From Pseudomonas sp. MM211 (GTDB lineage: Bacteria; Pseudomonadota; Gammaproteobacteria; Pseudomonadales; Pseudomonadaceae), in contig NZ_CP081942.1 in the NCBI RefSeq assembly GCF_020386635.1, forward strand, positions 186,001 to 250,000: a DNA stretch of 64,000 nucleotides, in the 5' to 3' direction. Made by a program: the position numbers and the translations under genes. Below, in pieces: positions 37,439-45,842 of this stretch; position 1 is the stretch's first letter; the number at the start of each line of letters is the position of its first letter. The notes beneath the pieces are model-generated. The model had not been told where the DNA came from and did not search any database. It saw nothing but the letters and a program-made list of their open reading frames with translations.

Positions 37439-37999
37439 ATGAGCAAGACCTATAACGTGGCCGTATTGGTCGGCAGCCTGCGCAAGGCATCTATCAATCG
37501 CAAACTCGCCCTGGCGCTGGCCGATCTGGCACCGCAGAACCTGAGCTTGAAAATCGTCGAAATAGGTGATCTTCCGCTATACAACGAAGACATCGACGTC
37601 GATCCGGCACCGGCTGCCTACAGCAGCTTTCGCGCCCAAGTGAAAGCGGCAGACGCCGTGCTGTTCATCACTCCGGAATACAACCGCTCGATCCCCGCCC
37701 CTCTCAAGAATGCCGTTGACGTGGGCTCGCGCCCCTACGGCCAGAGCGTATTCAGCGGCAAGCCAGCTGGCGTGGTCAGCGCCTCGCCGGGTGCCGTCGG
37801 CGGTTTCGGCGCCAACCACCAACTGCGCCAGGCGCTGGTGTTTCTCGACATGCCGCTGCTGCAACAGCCGGAAGCCTACCTGGGCGGCGCCGGTAATTTC
37901 TTCGATGAAAGCGGCAAGCTGAGCGACGGCATCAAGCCGTTCCTGCAGACATTCATCGACACCTATGCCGCCTGGGTCGAGAAGACCGCCAAAGGCTGA
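37439..37999 (+). CDS. NADPH-dependent FMN reductase (ChrR/YieF-like)
   Basis: Flavodoxin-fold oxidoreductase, 186 aa. The FMN phosphate loop is VLVGSLRKASINRKLA, the second flavin loop is FITPEYNRSIPAPLKNAVDVGSRP and the third is VVSASPGAVGGFGANHQLRQ. The family includes two-electron quinone and chromate reductases that limit redox cycling. AAGGGAATCCTC precedes the ATG. Monocistronic, followed by a GC-rich hairpin. The physiological substrate is unknown. Confidence 0.9.
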   Translation: MSKTYNVAVLVGSLRKASINRKLALALADLAPQNLSLKIVEIGDLPLYNEDIDVDPAPAAYSSFRAQVKAADAVLFITPEYNRSIPAPLKNAVDVGSRPYGQSVFSGKPAGVVSASPGAVGGFGANHQLRQALVFLDMPLLQQPEAYLGGAGNFFDESGKLSDGIKPFLQTFIDTYAAWVEKTAKG

Positions 38000-38010
38000 G
38001 CCCTGCCGAC

Positions 38011-38037
38011 AGGGGGCCCGACTGCCGGCCCCCTTCC
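38011..38037 (+). terminator. GC-rich hairpin after the FMN reductase gene
   Basis: AGGGGGCC-CGACTGCC-GGCCCCCT, an 8-bp perfect stem 12 bases after the stop, followed by TCC rather than a T-run. Probably a moderate terminator before the iron-uptake island. Confidence 0.6.
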
Positions 38038-38122
38038 AATTGTAAAAGACTCTCAATTAGGTCTAGAGTACCGCCTTTGCCGGGCCAGACGATTTGCGTC
38101 TGCAGTACGACGAGGCGCAACC

Positions 38123-38653
38123 ATGAACGATTCGGCCGAGAAGCTGGATATCTTCCTGTCCTGCCGCAGGGCACTGGTCAACTATGCGGCGCAGATCACC
38201 CAGGATCGGGATCGTGCCGAGGATGTCGTTCAGGAAGCCTATCTGCGCCTGCATCCCCTGCAGCGCCCCGAACTGCAAGCCATCGAACAACCCGTCGCCT
38301 ACCTCTATCGCATCGTGCGCAACCTTGCCCTCGACATGCGCCTGAGCGAGGCTCGCGAACAGCGGCGCCACGCCATGCCACCTGACTGGCTGCTGCCGAC
38401 CTTGGCCGCCAGCCCTGAAGAAGCGTGCCTGCACAGCGACGAACTGGAGCAGCTGTCCAGTGCTCTGGCGGATCTGCCGGAGCAAAGCCGTCGCGCTCTG
38501 GAGATGCATCGTCTGGGCGGCAAAACCCTGGCGCAGATCGCCGAACAGCTGGGCGTATCACTGGCCACGGCTCATCGTCTGGTGCGCGATGCACTGGTAC
38601 GCCTGGCCCGCGCCTTGCCCGGTGATGACGCGCGGGAACAGCAGCGTGACTGA
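38123..38653 (+). CDS. FecI-type ECF sigma factor
   Basis: Extracytoplasmic-function sigma factor, 176 aa, iron-starvation type. Region 2 has YAAQITQDRDRAEDVVQEAYLRL. Region 4 is LADLPEQSRRALEMHRLGGKTLAQIAEQLGVSLATAHRLVRDAL, the HTH that reads -35. It should drive the TonB receptor gene downstream when the receptor signals through the FecR-like protein. Upstream bases 38037-38060 (CAATTGTAAAAGACTCTCAATTAG) contain an AATTG...CAATT inverted repeat that could be a degenerate Fur site. The next gene starts at an overlapping GTG. Confidence 0.92.
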   Translation: MNDSAEKLDIFLSCRRALVNYAAQITQDRDRAEDVVQEAYLRLHPLQRPELQAIEQPVAYLYRIVRNLALDMRLSEAREQRRHAMPPDWLLPTLAASPEEACLHSDELEQLSSALADLPEQSRRALEMHRLGGKTLAQIAEQLGVSLATAHRLVRDALVRLARALPGDDAREQQRD

Positions 38654-39602
38654 CTCCCCGGGCAACACGGATGACCTGCTCGAACAGGCCGCCGACTGGC
38701 ACCTGCGCCTCAGCGAAACGCCAGACGCACGAACGGATTTCGAGCGCTGGCTGACGCAGAGCCCGGAGCATCGCCATGCTTGGCAACAGATCGAACGGGT
38801 ATGGGGTGGCATCGCTCAACTGCGCGAAACCCCGACGCAAAGCGCTCGCCCTGCCAGCGCCCTGCAGACGCGACGCAAACGCCGCTGGCTGCCCGCAGCA
38901 CTAGCGGCCGGTATCGCGGCGCTGGCGATCCTCACATACCCCCAGGCCGCCTTGCACTGGCAGGCGGACTACATCACCGCCGCAGGGGAAACTCGCACAG
39001 TGACCCTGGCCGACGGCTCACAGGTCACGCTTGGCCCGCGCAGTGCCCTGCGCAGCGATTACCGTAGCGAGCGCCGTGACCTGCAGCTACTGGCCGGCCA
39101 GGCGTTCTTCGATGTGCAGCGTGATGTCGACCGGCCCTTCGTGGTTCAGGCCGGCAGCAGCGAAGTGCGGGTACTCGGCACCGCGTTCGAAGTCGACCTG
39201 GGCGAACGTTATCTGGAGGTTGCCGTACAACGCGGCTTGGTGCGCGTAAGCAGCCAGCTCGATGGCGCCAGCAGCGAGGATGACCTGCGCCCCGGCGAAG
39301 CCCTGCGTCAGAACCGGCTCAGCGGCACCCTGCAGCATCTGCGTCTCGACAGTGAGCGCGTGGCCGCCTGGCGGCACGGCCAGTTGTTCGTGGAGAACGC
39401 CAGCGTTGGCGAAATCCTCGAACAGATGCGCCGCTATACCCCGGGCTGGATCGTGCTCGCCGACCCGGCTCTGGCGCAGCGCCGTCTCAGTGGCATCTAC
39501 GACATGCGCGACCCGGATCGCGCCCTCGGCGCTTTGGCTCAATCGCTATCGGTACCCAGCCGGCGCATGACACCCTGGATTCGGGTGCTGGGAACGCCTT
39601 GA
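38646..39602 (+). CDS. FecR-type anti-sigma factor/sigma regulator
   Basis: Inner-membrane regulator, 318 aa from the GTG at 38646 (TDSPGNTDDLLEQAADWHLRLSE), overlapping the sigma gene by eight bases. The cytoplasmic DUF4880-type N-domain includes FERWLTQSPEHRHAWQQIERVW. One membrane helix lies at about residues 80-100 (WLPAALAAGIAALAILTYP). The periplasmic FecR domain contains GETRTVTLADGSQVTLGPRSAL, GQAFFDVQRDVDRPFVVQAG and VLGTAFEVDLGE. The C-terminal STN-like part (FVENASVGEILEQMRRY) contacts the receptor N-domain. Transmits receptor occupancy to the sigma factor. Confidence 0.92.
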   Translation: MTDSPGNTDDLLEQAADWHLRLSETPDARTDFERWLTQSPEHRHAWQQIERVWGGIAQLRETPTQSARPASALQTRRKRRWLPAALAAGIAALAILTYPQAALHWQADYITAAGETRTVTLADGSQVTLGPRSALRSDYRSERRDLQLLAGQAFFDVQRDVDRPFVVQAGSSEVRVLGTAFEVDLGERYLEVAVQRGLVRVSSQLDGASSEDDLRPGEALRQNRLSGTLQHLRLDSERVAAWRHGQLFVENASVGEILEQMRRYTPGWIVLADPALAQRRLSGIYDMRDPDRALGALAQSLSVPSRRMTPWIRVLGTP

Positions 39603-39684
39603 TCGCGCCGCGCGGCAGGCAATCATAAAAAAATCCCTCGTCGATGAAAAAATTCGCCGAGGGTGTCGTCTTTACAATCGTAAA

Positions 39685-39703
39685 TTTGAGAATCCCTCTC
39701 AAA
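39685..39703. promoter_or_regulatory. Fur-box-like palindrome upstream of the TonB receptor
   Basis: TTTGAGA-ATCCC-TCTCAAA, a perfect 7-bp inverted repeat containing the GAGAATC...TCTC theme of Fur sites. It lies 30 bases upstream of the receptor start. A separate stem, CCCTCG (39635-39640) and CGAGGG (39658-39663), lies just before it and could be an intercistronic hairpin. Confidence 0.5.
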
Positions 39704-39732
39704 CGTTAACGATATGTATGAAGGACGACAGC

Positions 39733-42164
39733 ATGCTGGTGCCGCGTTTGCGCTTTTCTCCCCGACTCGTCTTGCGTCTCGGCATCGGCTGCTTCGCCGC
39801 CCCCGGCCTGCTACTCGGCTCACCTCTGGCCATGGCACAGAGCACGGTGCAGGCGTCAGGCAGCAGCGAAGATCAACAACCCCACACCTTCTCCATCACC
39901 AGCCAACCACTGGCCTCGGCACTCAGCGCTTTCGGCAGCCAGCGCGGCATCCAGGTCAGTTTCGACGCGCGCCTTGCCGAAGGCCTGAGCGCTCCCGCGG
40001 TGCAGGGCAACTACAGCGAGCGACAGGCACTCACCCTGCTCCTACAAGGCTCCGGCCTGGGCTGGACGCTGACCCCGGAGCGCACGCTGTTGCTGTTCGC
40101 GCAGGACAACAGCGGCTCACTCGCCCTGGCGCCATCGACCATCAGCGCCGCCGGTGAGATCGAGTATGCCGATGGTCCGGTCAGCGGTTACCGCGCCACC
40201 CGCAGCGCCACTGGCAGCAAGACCGACAGCGCCCTGCGCGACATTCCACAGTCCATTCAGGTGGTGCCACGCCAGGTTCTTGAGGATCAGCAGCTCAACC
40301 AGTTGGCTGACGCCCTGGTCAACGTCAGCAGCGTGCAGCGCGGCAACTCCCACGGTGGCTCCACCGAGAGCTTCGTGGTGCGTGGTTTCCACTCTCGTAC
40401 CTACGCGGTCGACGGCATGCTGATGAACCCGCTGGTATCGCGCCCTGAAGTAATCAGCGATCTGGTCAACGTCGAGCGCGTGGAAGTGCTCAAGGGCCCG
40501 GCCTCGGTACTTTACGGCCAGGGCGACCCCGGCGGACTGATCAACCTGGTGACCCGCAAACCGACCTTCACGCCGGAGACCCGGATCAAGGCCCAGGCCG
40601 GCAGCGAAGACTTCTATCGCCTGGAGGTCAACGCCAGCGGCCCGCTGGACGAAGCGAAAACCCTGGCCGGGCGGATCGCCATTGCCGGGCAGACCGAAAG
40701 CAGCTTCCGCGATACCTTTCGCGACAACCGCCACACCTACATTTCCCCCACGTTGCGCTGGGAGCCGTCCGAATACACGCGGGTCGATGGCGGCCTGGAA
40801 TACACCAACCAGACCAGCCAGTTCGACCGCGGCGTGATCCCGCAAGACGGCCGCATCAGCATGAAGCCGGAGCGCTTCCTGCACGAGCCCTGGTCCACGA
40901 CGACGCCAAAAAGGTCGCTGCCTGGTGGCGTGTCGAGCATGACGTCAATGACTGGCTGACCCTGCGTCAGGCGACCCGCTGGGACGAGTCGGACAAACAG
41001 CGTTACGTCGTCGACCTACGCGATATGCGCGCCGACGGTCGCACCCTGCGCCGCCGCGCCACCGACGGCAAGGAAGCCGTACGCACCCTGGACATGCAGT
41101 TCGAGGCCATCGCCCGCTTCGCCACTGGCGGCCTGCAGCATACGGCCCTGGTCGGCTTCGAATACCTCGAAGGCGACCGCCATGCAGGCAGCGACCGCGC
41201 CGAATTGGCTGACATCGATATCTACCAGCCGGTCTACGGCGCGGTACCCGGTACGTTCAGCTACGGCGGCGGCTCGGAGTACGAGCTGGAAACCCAGAGC
41301 CTGTACCTGCAGGATCAGATCGATCTGAGCAGCCAGTGGAAACTGCTGGTCGGGGCACGCTACGACAGTACCCGGCAGAAAAACCTGACCATCGAAAACG
41401 ACTACAGCGAGGTTCCTACCAGCCTCGATCCCGAAAATGTCTCCCCGCGCATCGGCCTTGTCTACCAGCCCAACGATCAACTGTCGCTCTATGCCAGCTA
41501 CAGCACCTCGTTCGTCCCTCAGGGCGATATCGACCGCTCCGGTCGGCCGCTGGATCCAGAGGAAGGCAAGCAGTTCGAAGTCGGTGCCAAGGTCGAGCTG
41601 ATTCCACAGCGCCTGAGCGCCACGCTGGCAGCGTTCCAGCTGACCCGCGAAAACGTCGCCAGTACCGACCCGGAAAATGAGGATCGCTCCATCCAGACTG
41701 GCGAGCAGCGCGTGCGCGGCGTCGAGCTGGATATCGTCGGCGAACCGCTGGACGGCTGGCACATCATCGCCAACGCCAGCGTGCTCAACGCCGAGCTGAC
41801 CAAGCACACGCCCACCGCTGACTCACCGGTGCGTGAAGGCAACAAACTGCAGGGCGTACCGACCCTGAGCGGTTCGCTGTGGAGCAGCTACCAACTGCAA
41901 TCCGGCAGCCTGAAAGGCTTGGGCTTCGGTGCCGGGGTGATCGCCGTTGGCGCCCGCGAGGGCAATCTGGAGAACAGCTACGACGTCTCCGGCTACACCC
42001 GCTTCGACGCCAGCCTGTTCTACGACCTCAGCGAAAAGGTTCGCGTCTCGCTCAACGGACGCAATCTCACTGATCGCGAGTACCTGGAAACCGTCGCCTC
42101 CACCGATGGCAACTACTACGGCGAACCGGCCTCGCTGCTGGCCACCATCAGCGCGAAATTCTAA
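39733..42164 (+). pseudogene. TonB-dependent siderophore receptor with signalling domain, single-base frameshift
   Basis: FecA/FpvA-type outer-membrane receptor, about 810 aa when restored. ATG 39733 is preceded by AAGGA at seven bases. After a signal peptide ending MAQ comes an STN domain (about 50-105: FSITSQPLASALSAFGSQRGIQVSFD), then the plug (DIPQSIQVVPRQVLEDQ, VERVEVLKGPASVLYGQGDPGGLINLVTRKP) and a beta-barrel ending YYGEPASLLATISAKF. At TGGTCC (40891-40896) the frame shifts: continuing with CAC at 40896 restores DDAKKVAAWWRVEHDVNDWLTLRQ. One base is missing. The remainder shows no other lesion, so the loss is recent or a read error. STN plus FecI/FecR predicts cell-surface signalling. 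Confidence 0.85.
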
Positions 42165-42166
42165 CC

Positions 42167-43219
42167 ATGCACGACTCTTTCACGGCCCAGGAGCTGGCCG
42201 CGGCATACGGGCGGGTGCTGCACAAGCGTCTGCTGATCTGCGCGGCACTGCTGGTGGCGGTGTTCATCAGCCTGGTGCTGGATATCGCCATCGGCTCCAC
42301 GCTGTTTTCGCCAGGTGAAGTGCTGGGCGCGCTGTTCACACCCCAGACGGTGGATATCGATACGTTGGTGATCGTCCGCGAGCTGCGCCTGCCCTTCGCG
42401 CTGATGGCGGTGCTGGTCGGCGTGGCGCTGTCGCTGGCCGGTGCGGAGATGCAGACGGTGCTGGGTAACCCCCTGGCTGACCCCTTCACGCTCGGCCTGT
42501 CTTCCGCCGCTTCGCTGGGTGCGGCACTGGCCATCGTCCTCAACCTGGGCATTCCCGGTGTACCGGACAGCGCCCTGGTGACCCTGAACGCCTTCTTCTT
42601 CGCCTTCGCCTCGGTGCTCCTGTTGCAGGGCGTCGCGCGCTTGGCCGGCGGCGTGCAGACCCTGCTGCTGTTCGGCATCGCCCTGGTGTTCTGCTACAAC
42701 GCGCTGGTCGCCCTGTTGCAATACATCGCCTCACCCGATGCCTTGCAGCAACTGGTGTTCTGGAGCCTTGGCAGCCTGACCCGTTCCAGCTGGCCTGCCG
42801 TGCAGACCCTGGCGCTGGTGGTGCTACTGACCATTCCCTTCAGCCTGCGCGCCGCCTGGCCGATGACTGCTTTGCGTCTTGGCGAAGAACGCGCGCTGAC
42901 TCTCGGTATCGATGTCGGCCGACTGCGCTTCGGCTCGCTGCTGCGCATCAGCCTGCTGGCCGCCACGGCGGTAGCCTTCGTCGGCACCATCGGTTTCATC
43001 GGCTTGGTCGGCCCGCATATCGCACGCCTGCTGATCGGCGAGGATCACCGCTTCTTCCTGCCGGTCAGCGCCCTGGTCGGTGCGCTGGTGATGTCCCTCG
43101 CCTCGATCGCCAGCAAACTGGTGATTCCTGGCGTCATCCTGCCGGTGGGCATCGTTACCGCCCTGATCGGCGTGCCGCTGTTCATGACGCTGCTGCTGCG
43201 CCAGGGGCGGCGCCCATGA
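42167..43219 (+). CDS. FecCD-type iron-siderophore ABC permease
   Basis: Inner-membrane permease, 350 aa, BtuC/FecCD family, with about ten helices. Hallmarks: RELRLPFALMAVLVGVALSLAGAEMQTVLGNPLADPFTLGLSSAASLGAAL near the N-terminus and GTIGFIGLVGPHIARLLIGEDHR in the ATPase-contact region. Starts two bases after the receptor stop. A single permease gene implies a homodimer. Substrate: an iron chelate (or possibly cobalamin), inferred from the Fec context. Confidence 0.92.
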   Translation: MHDSFTAQELAAAYGRVLHKRLLICAALLVAVFISLVLDIAIGSTLFSPGEVLGALFTPQTVDIDTLVIVRELRLPFALMAVLVGVALSLAGAEMQTVLGNPLADPFTLGLSSAASLGAALAIVLNLGIPGVPDSALVTLNAFFFAFASVLLLQGVARLAGGVQTLLLFGIALVFCYNALVALLQYIASPDALQQLVFWSLGSLTRSSWPAVQTLALVVLLTIPFSLRAAWPMTALRLGEERALTLGIDVGRLRFGSLLRISLLAATAVAFVGTIGFIGLVGPHIARLLIGEDHRFFLPVSALVGALVMSLASIASKLVIPGVILPVGIVTALIGVPLFMTLLLRQGRRP

Positions 43220-43989
43220 CTGCGCCAGCCCTGACGATTGCCGGGCTGCAGGTGCACTGCCGTGGCACGCAGATTCTCCATGGCATCAACCTGCCCGCCA
43301 TCGAGCCGGGCACGCTGGTGGCACTGGTCGGCCCCAACGGTGCCGGCAAGTCCACACTGCTGCGTAGCCTGGCGGGCCTTTTGCCCACGACCGGCAGCCT
43401 TCATCTTGGTGAACTCGACCTGCTGCGCTGCTCGCGCCGCGAACGCGCGCGGCAGTTGGGCTTCATGCCCCAGCAACTGCCCGACGGCATCGCCATGAGC
43501 GTGCTGGAAACCCTGCTCGGCGCCCTGCATGCCGGCCAGACGGGACACACCCCTGACGCTGTAAAGCGAGCCCATGGCGTTCTGGAGCATCTTGGCATCG
43601 TGCACCTGGCCATGCGCCCGCTCGAGCAGTTGTCCGGTGGTCAGCGGCAATTAGTGAGCCTGGCCCAGGCGATGATTCGCGATCCATCGCTGCTGCTGCT
43701 CGACGAACCCACCAGCGCCCTGGATCTGCATCATCAGAACCGGGTAATGGGCACCGTGCGCAGCCTCGCCGACCAAGGCCGCATTGTCGTCGTGGTGCTG
43801 CACGACCTCGCCCTCGCCGCTCGCTGGGCAGATCGCCTGGTGGTGCTCGCCAACGGTCGGGTGCAAGCCAGCGGCAGCCCGAAACAGACGCTGACGCCGG
43901 CGCTGCTGGCGGATGTCTACAAGGTCGATGCGCGGGTCGAAACCTGCAGCCGTGGGCACCTGCAGATTGCCGTGGATGCTTCGCTGTGA
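43216..43989 (+). CDS. FecE-type iron-siderophore ABC ATPase
   Basis: ATP-binding subunit, 257 aa. Walker A GPNGAGKS, Q-loop MPQQLPDG, signature LSGGQRQLVSLAQAM, Walker [12 protein letters not shown] and H-loop VLHDLALAARWADR are all intact. The C-terminal VYKVDARVETCSRGHLQIAVDA resembles the short Fec/Fhu end. Overlaps both permease and binding-protein genes, so one translational unit. Confidence 0.92.
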   Translation: MTAPALTIAGLQVHCRGTQILHGINLPAIEPGTLVALVGPNGAGKSTLLRSLAGLLPTTGSLHLGELDLLRCSRRERARQLGFMPQQLPDGIAMSVLETLLGALHAGQTGHTPDAVKRAHGVLEHLGIVHLAMRPLEQLSGGQRQLVSLAQAMIRDPSLLLLDEPTSALDLHHQNRVMGTVRSLADQGRIVVVVLHDLALAARWADRLVVLANGRVQASGSPKQTLTPALLADVYKVDARVETCSRGHLQIAVDASL

Positions 43990-45122
43990 TGCTTCGTGCT
44001 GCGCTGGCGATGATCCTGCTGCTGGCAACTACCGCCGCCCAGGCCGATGGCTATCCACGCACCGTGATCGATCTGGCCGGCCGCGAGGTACGTATCGAGG
44101 CACCGCCGCAACGCATCCTGCTGCAGGACAGCAACGACCTGTTGGCCCTGGCCATTCTCGAACGTGAAGATCCACTGGCCCGTGTGGTGGCCTTCAACAA
44201 CAACCTTCGCGGCTCCGACCCCAGCCTCTGGCAGTTGCTGGTAAACCGCTGGCCGGCCGCTGCCCAGATACCGACACTGGGCTTCTCCTCCGCTGGAGAC
44301 GTGGATATCGAGCGGGTCATTCGCCTTCACCCTGACTTGCTGGTGGTGCGCCTGGAGGCCAGGCCGGCCGTGGAAAGCAGCGTGCTTGGAAGCCTGCTCG
44401 AACGCCTGGGTATCCCGCTGATCTACGTCGACAGCCAGGACGAGCCGCTGCGCAACGTGCCACGCAGCCTATTGCTGCTTGGCGACGTACTGGATCGTCA
44501 GGCCCGCGCACAAGCCTACGTCGACGCTTATCAAGGCAAACTGTACGAGCTGCAGCGGCGCAGCCGCGAACTACCGAAACCGCGGGTATTCATCGAAGCC
44601 CGGGCGGGCCAGGCCGGCAGCGGCGCCTGTTGCCACACCCAAGGCGATAAGGGCTGGGGAGCGCTGGTCAACGCGCTCGGCGCGACCAATCTCGGCTCAC
44701 AATTGCTGCTTGGCGACTCCGGCGACGTCGCCCTGGAAATGCTCATTCGCAGCAAACCGGATCATTACGTGATGACGGGCACCCAACGCCTGCGCGACGG
44801 CGTGGGCGCCCTGCCGTTCGGCTATCACGCCGACGCAGGCGCCGTGCAGCAACATCTTCAACGGCTGTTGCAGCGCCCGGGCTTCGAACGCATTCGCCAG
44901 GCCCCGAACCACTGCGTGCACGGCCTTTACCATCAGTTCTACAACAGCATGTTCAACGTCATTGGCGTCGAATACCTGGCGGGCATGCTGTGGCCGCAAG
45001 CCTTCGCCGATCTCGATCCGGACGCCAGCTATCGCGCCTGGATCACCCGTTTCACCGGACTGCCCGACGCACCACTGGTATTCTCCGCCCGCCATTGCGG
45101 CATCGATGAAGCGACTCCATGA
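43989..45122 (+). CDS. Periplasmic iron-siderophore binding protein
   Basis: Type III (BtuF/FecB-like) periplasmic binding protein, 377 aa. ATG 43989 (the preceding GTG is in frame) overlaps the ATPase stop as TGATG. Signal peptide MLRAALAMILLLATTAAQA. Lobe 1 has VIDLAGREVRIEAPPQRILLQ, and the inter-lobe helix GLSERGIPLIYVD-like segment LLERLGIPLIYVDSQDEP. GACCHTQGDKGWGALVNALGATN is a distinctive block containing two adjacent cysteines, usually seen in the larger ABC-type iron binding proteins. Delivers ligand to the FecCD-type permease. Confidence 0.88.
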   Translation: MLRAALAMILLLATTAAQADGYPRTVIDLAGREVRIEAPPQRILLQDSNDLLALAILEREDPLARVVAFNNNLRGSDPSLWQLLVNRWPAAAQIPTLGFSSAGDVDIERVIRLHPDLLVVRLEARPAVESSVLGSLLERLGIPLIYVDSQDEPLRNVPRSLLLLGDVLDRQARAQAYVDAYQGKLYELQRRSRELPKPRVFIEARAGQAGSGACCHTQGDKGWGALVNALGATNLGSQLLLGDSGDVALEMLIRSKPDHYVMTGTQRLRDGVGALPFGYHADAGAVQQHLQRLLQRPGFERIRQAPNHCVHGLYHQFYNSMFNVIGVEYLAGMLWPQAFADLDPDASYRAWITRFTGLPDAPLVFSARHCGIDEATP

Positions 45123-45508
45123 AAAAACTGCTGAGCACACTGCGCGCCTGGGCCAAGGCACTCAAACGTCAAATCATCCTGCTTTGGCTCTGCTGCCGTC
45201 AGCCGGACATGCCCTGGCCAGCCAAACTGGTGGGCATCGCCGTGGTGCTTTATGCCGTCAGCCCGGTGGATCTGATCCCGGACTTCATTCCGGTACTCGG
45301 CCTGCTCGATGACTTGCTGCTATTGCCCTTGGGCATCGCTCTGGCCGTGCGCCTGACACCTGCCGAACTGATCCAGCGTTGCCGCCCGCAAGCCGAACGC
45401 CTGGCCGATACGCGCATCGGCGGGCGTGGCCGCTGGGTGGCGGCGGCAATCATCGTGTTGGTCTGGGCGCTGCTCGCTGTGCTGATCTGGCGCTGGCTGC
45501 AGGCATGA
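45119..45508 (+). CDS. YkvA-family (DUF1232) membrane protein
   Basis: A 129-aa protein overlapping the binding-protein gene by four bases. The DUF1232 core is MPWPAKLVGIAVVLYAVSPVDLIPDFIPVLGLLDDLLLLPLGIALAVRL; the SPxDLIPDFIPVLGxLDD motif is diagnostic. A second membrane helix lies at the C-terminus (WVAAAIIVLVWALLAVLIW). Function unknown in the family. Its coupling to an iron ABC operon may be incidental. A strong terminator follows. Confidence 0.9.
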   Translation: MKKLLSTLRAWAKALKRQIILLWLCCRQPDMPWPAKLVGIAVVLYAVSPVDLIPDFIPVLGLLDDLLLLPLGIALAVRLTPAELIQRCRPQAERLADTRIGGRGRWVAAAIIVLVWALLAVLIWRWLQA

Positions 45509-45612
45509 CGACAGCCCCGCTTGAGCAGACGAGCTGGCAGTACTCGAGAGGAGATGTGCAGGCACCGTCAAGCTTGTCACTTGGGCGACAGCGTTTATCC
45601 GCCACCAAAAAG

Positions 45613-45637
45613 AAAACCCCGCCGAGGCGGGGTTTTT
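45613..45637 (+). terminator. Rho-independent terminator of the iron-uptake operon
   Basis: AAACCCCGCC-GAG-GCGGGGTTT followed by TT; perfect stem, with an A-run on the other side so it may act in both directions. Confidence 0.92.
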
Positions 45638-45772
45638 ACAGACTCAATTCTGACATCCTTGATCAGCGCAGCATCCTGGCCGCGTCCCACGTATCCCTGT
45701 CTGTTTCAGTGCGCTTCCTGCGCTAAGTCCTTGGAGTGAAGATTACGCTCCGCCTCTGAGTGCCAATAGTGG

Positions 45773-45812
45773 CTAAAAGCAGAACCGCGCGTAAGCAATC
45801 ACCTACACGCGG
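45773..45812 (-). terminator. Probable terminator of the leftward acyl-CoA dehydrogenase gene
   Basis: On the minus strand CCGCGTGTA and TACGCGCGG pair (nine positions, one G-U) around a 10-base loop, then TTCTGCTTTTAG as a broken U-tract. It starts about 30 bases past the stop. Confidence 0.5.
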
Positions 45813-45842
45813 CACTCCAGTAAATCCGAGGCCTACAGCTTG

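Larger units (their letters stand above)
45509..45842. other. Convergent intergenic region with two terminators; no gene seen
   Basis: 334 bases between the YkvA-type gene and the acyl-CoA dehydrogenase, which converge. Apart from the two terminators listed separately I see nothing that supports a gene or repeat. Confidence 0.6.

Noticed and set aside
38037-38060. Fur box upstream of the FecI sigma gene
   Set aside because: Only an AATTG...CAATT repeat with weak resemblance to the consensus; mentioned in the gene entry but not listed as a site.
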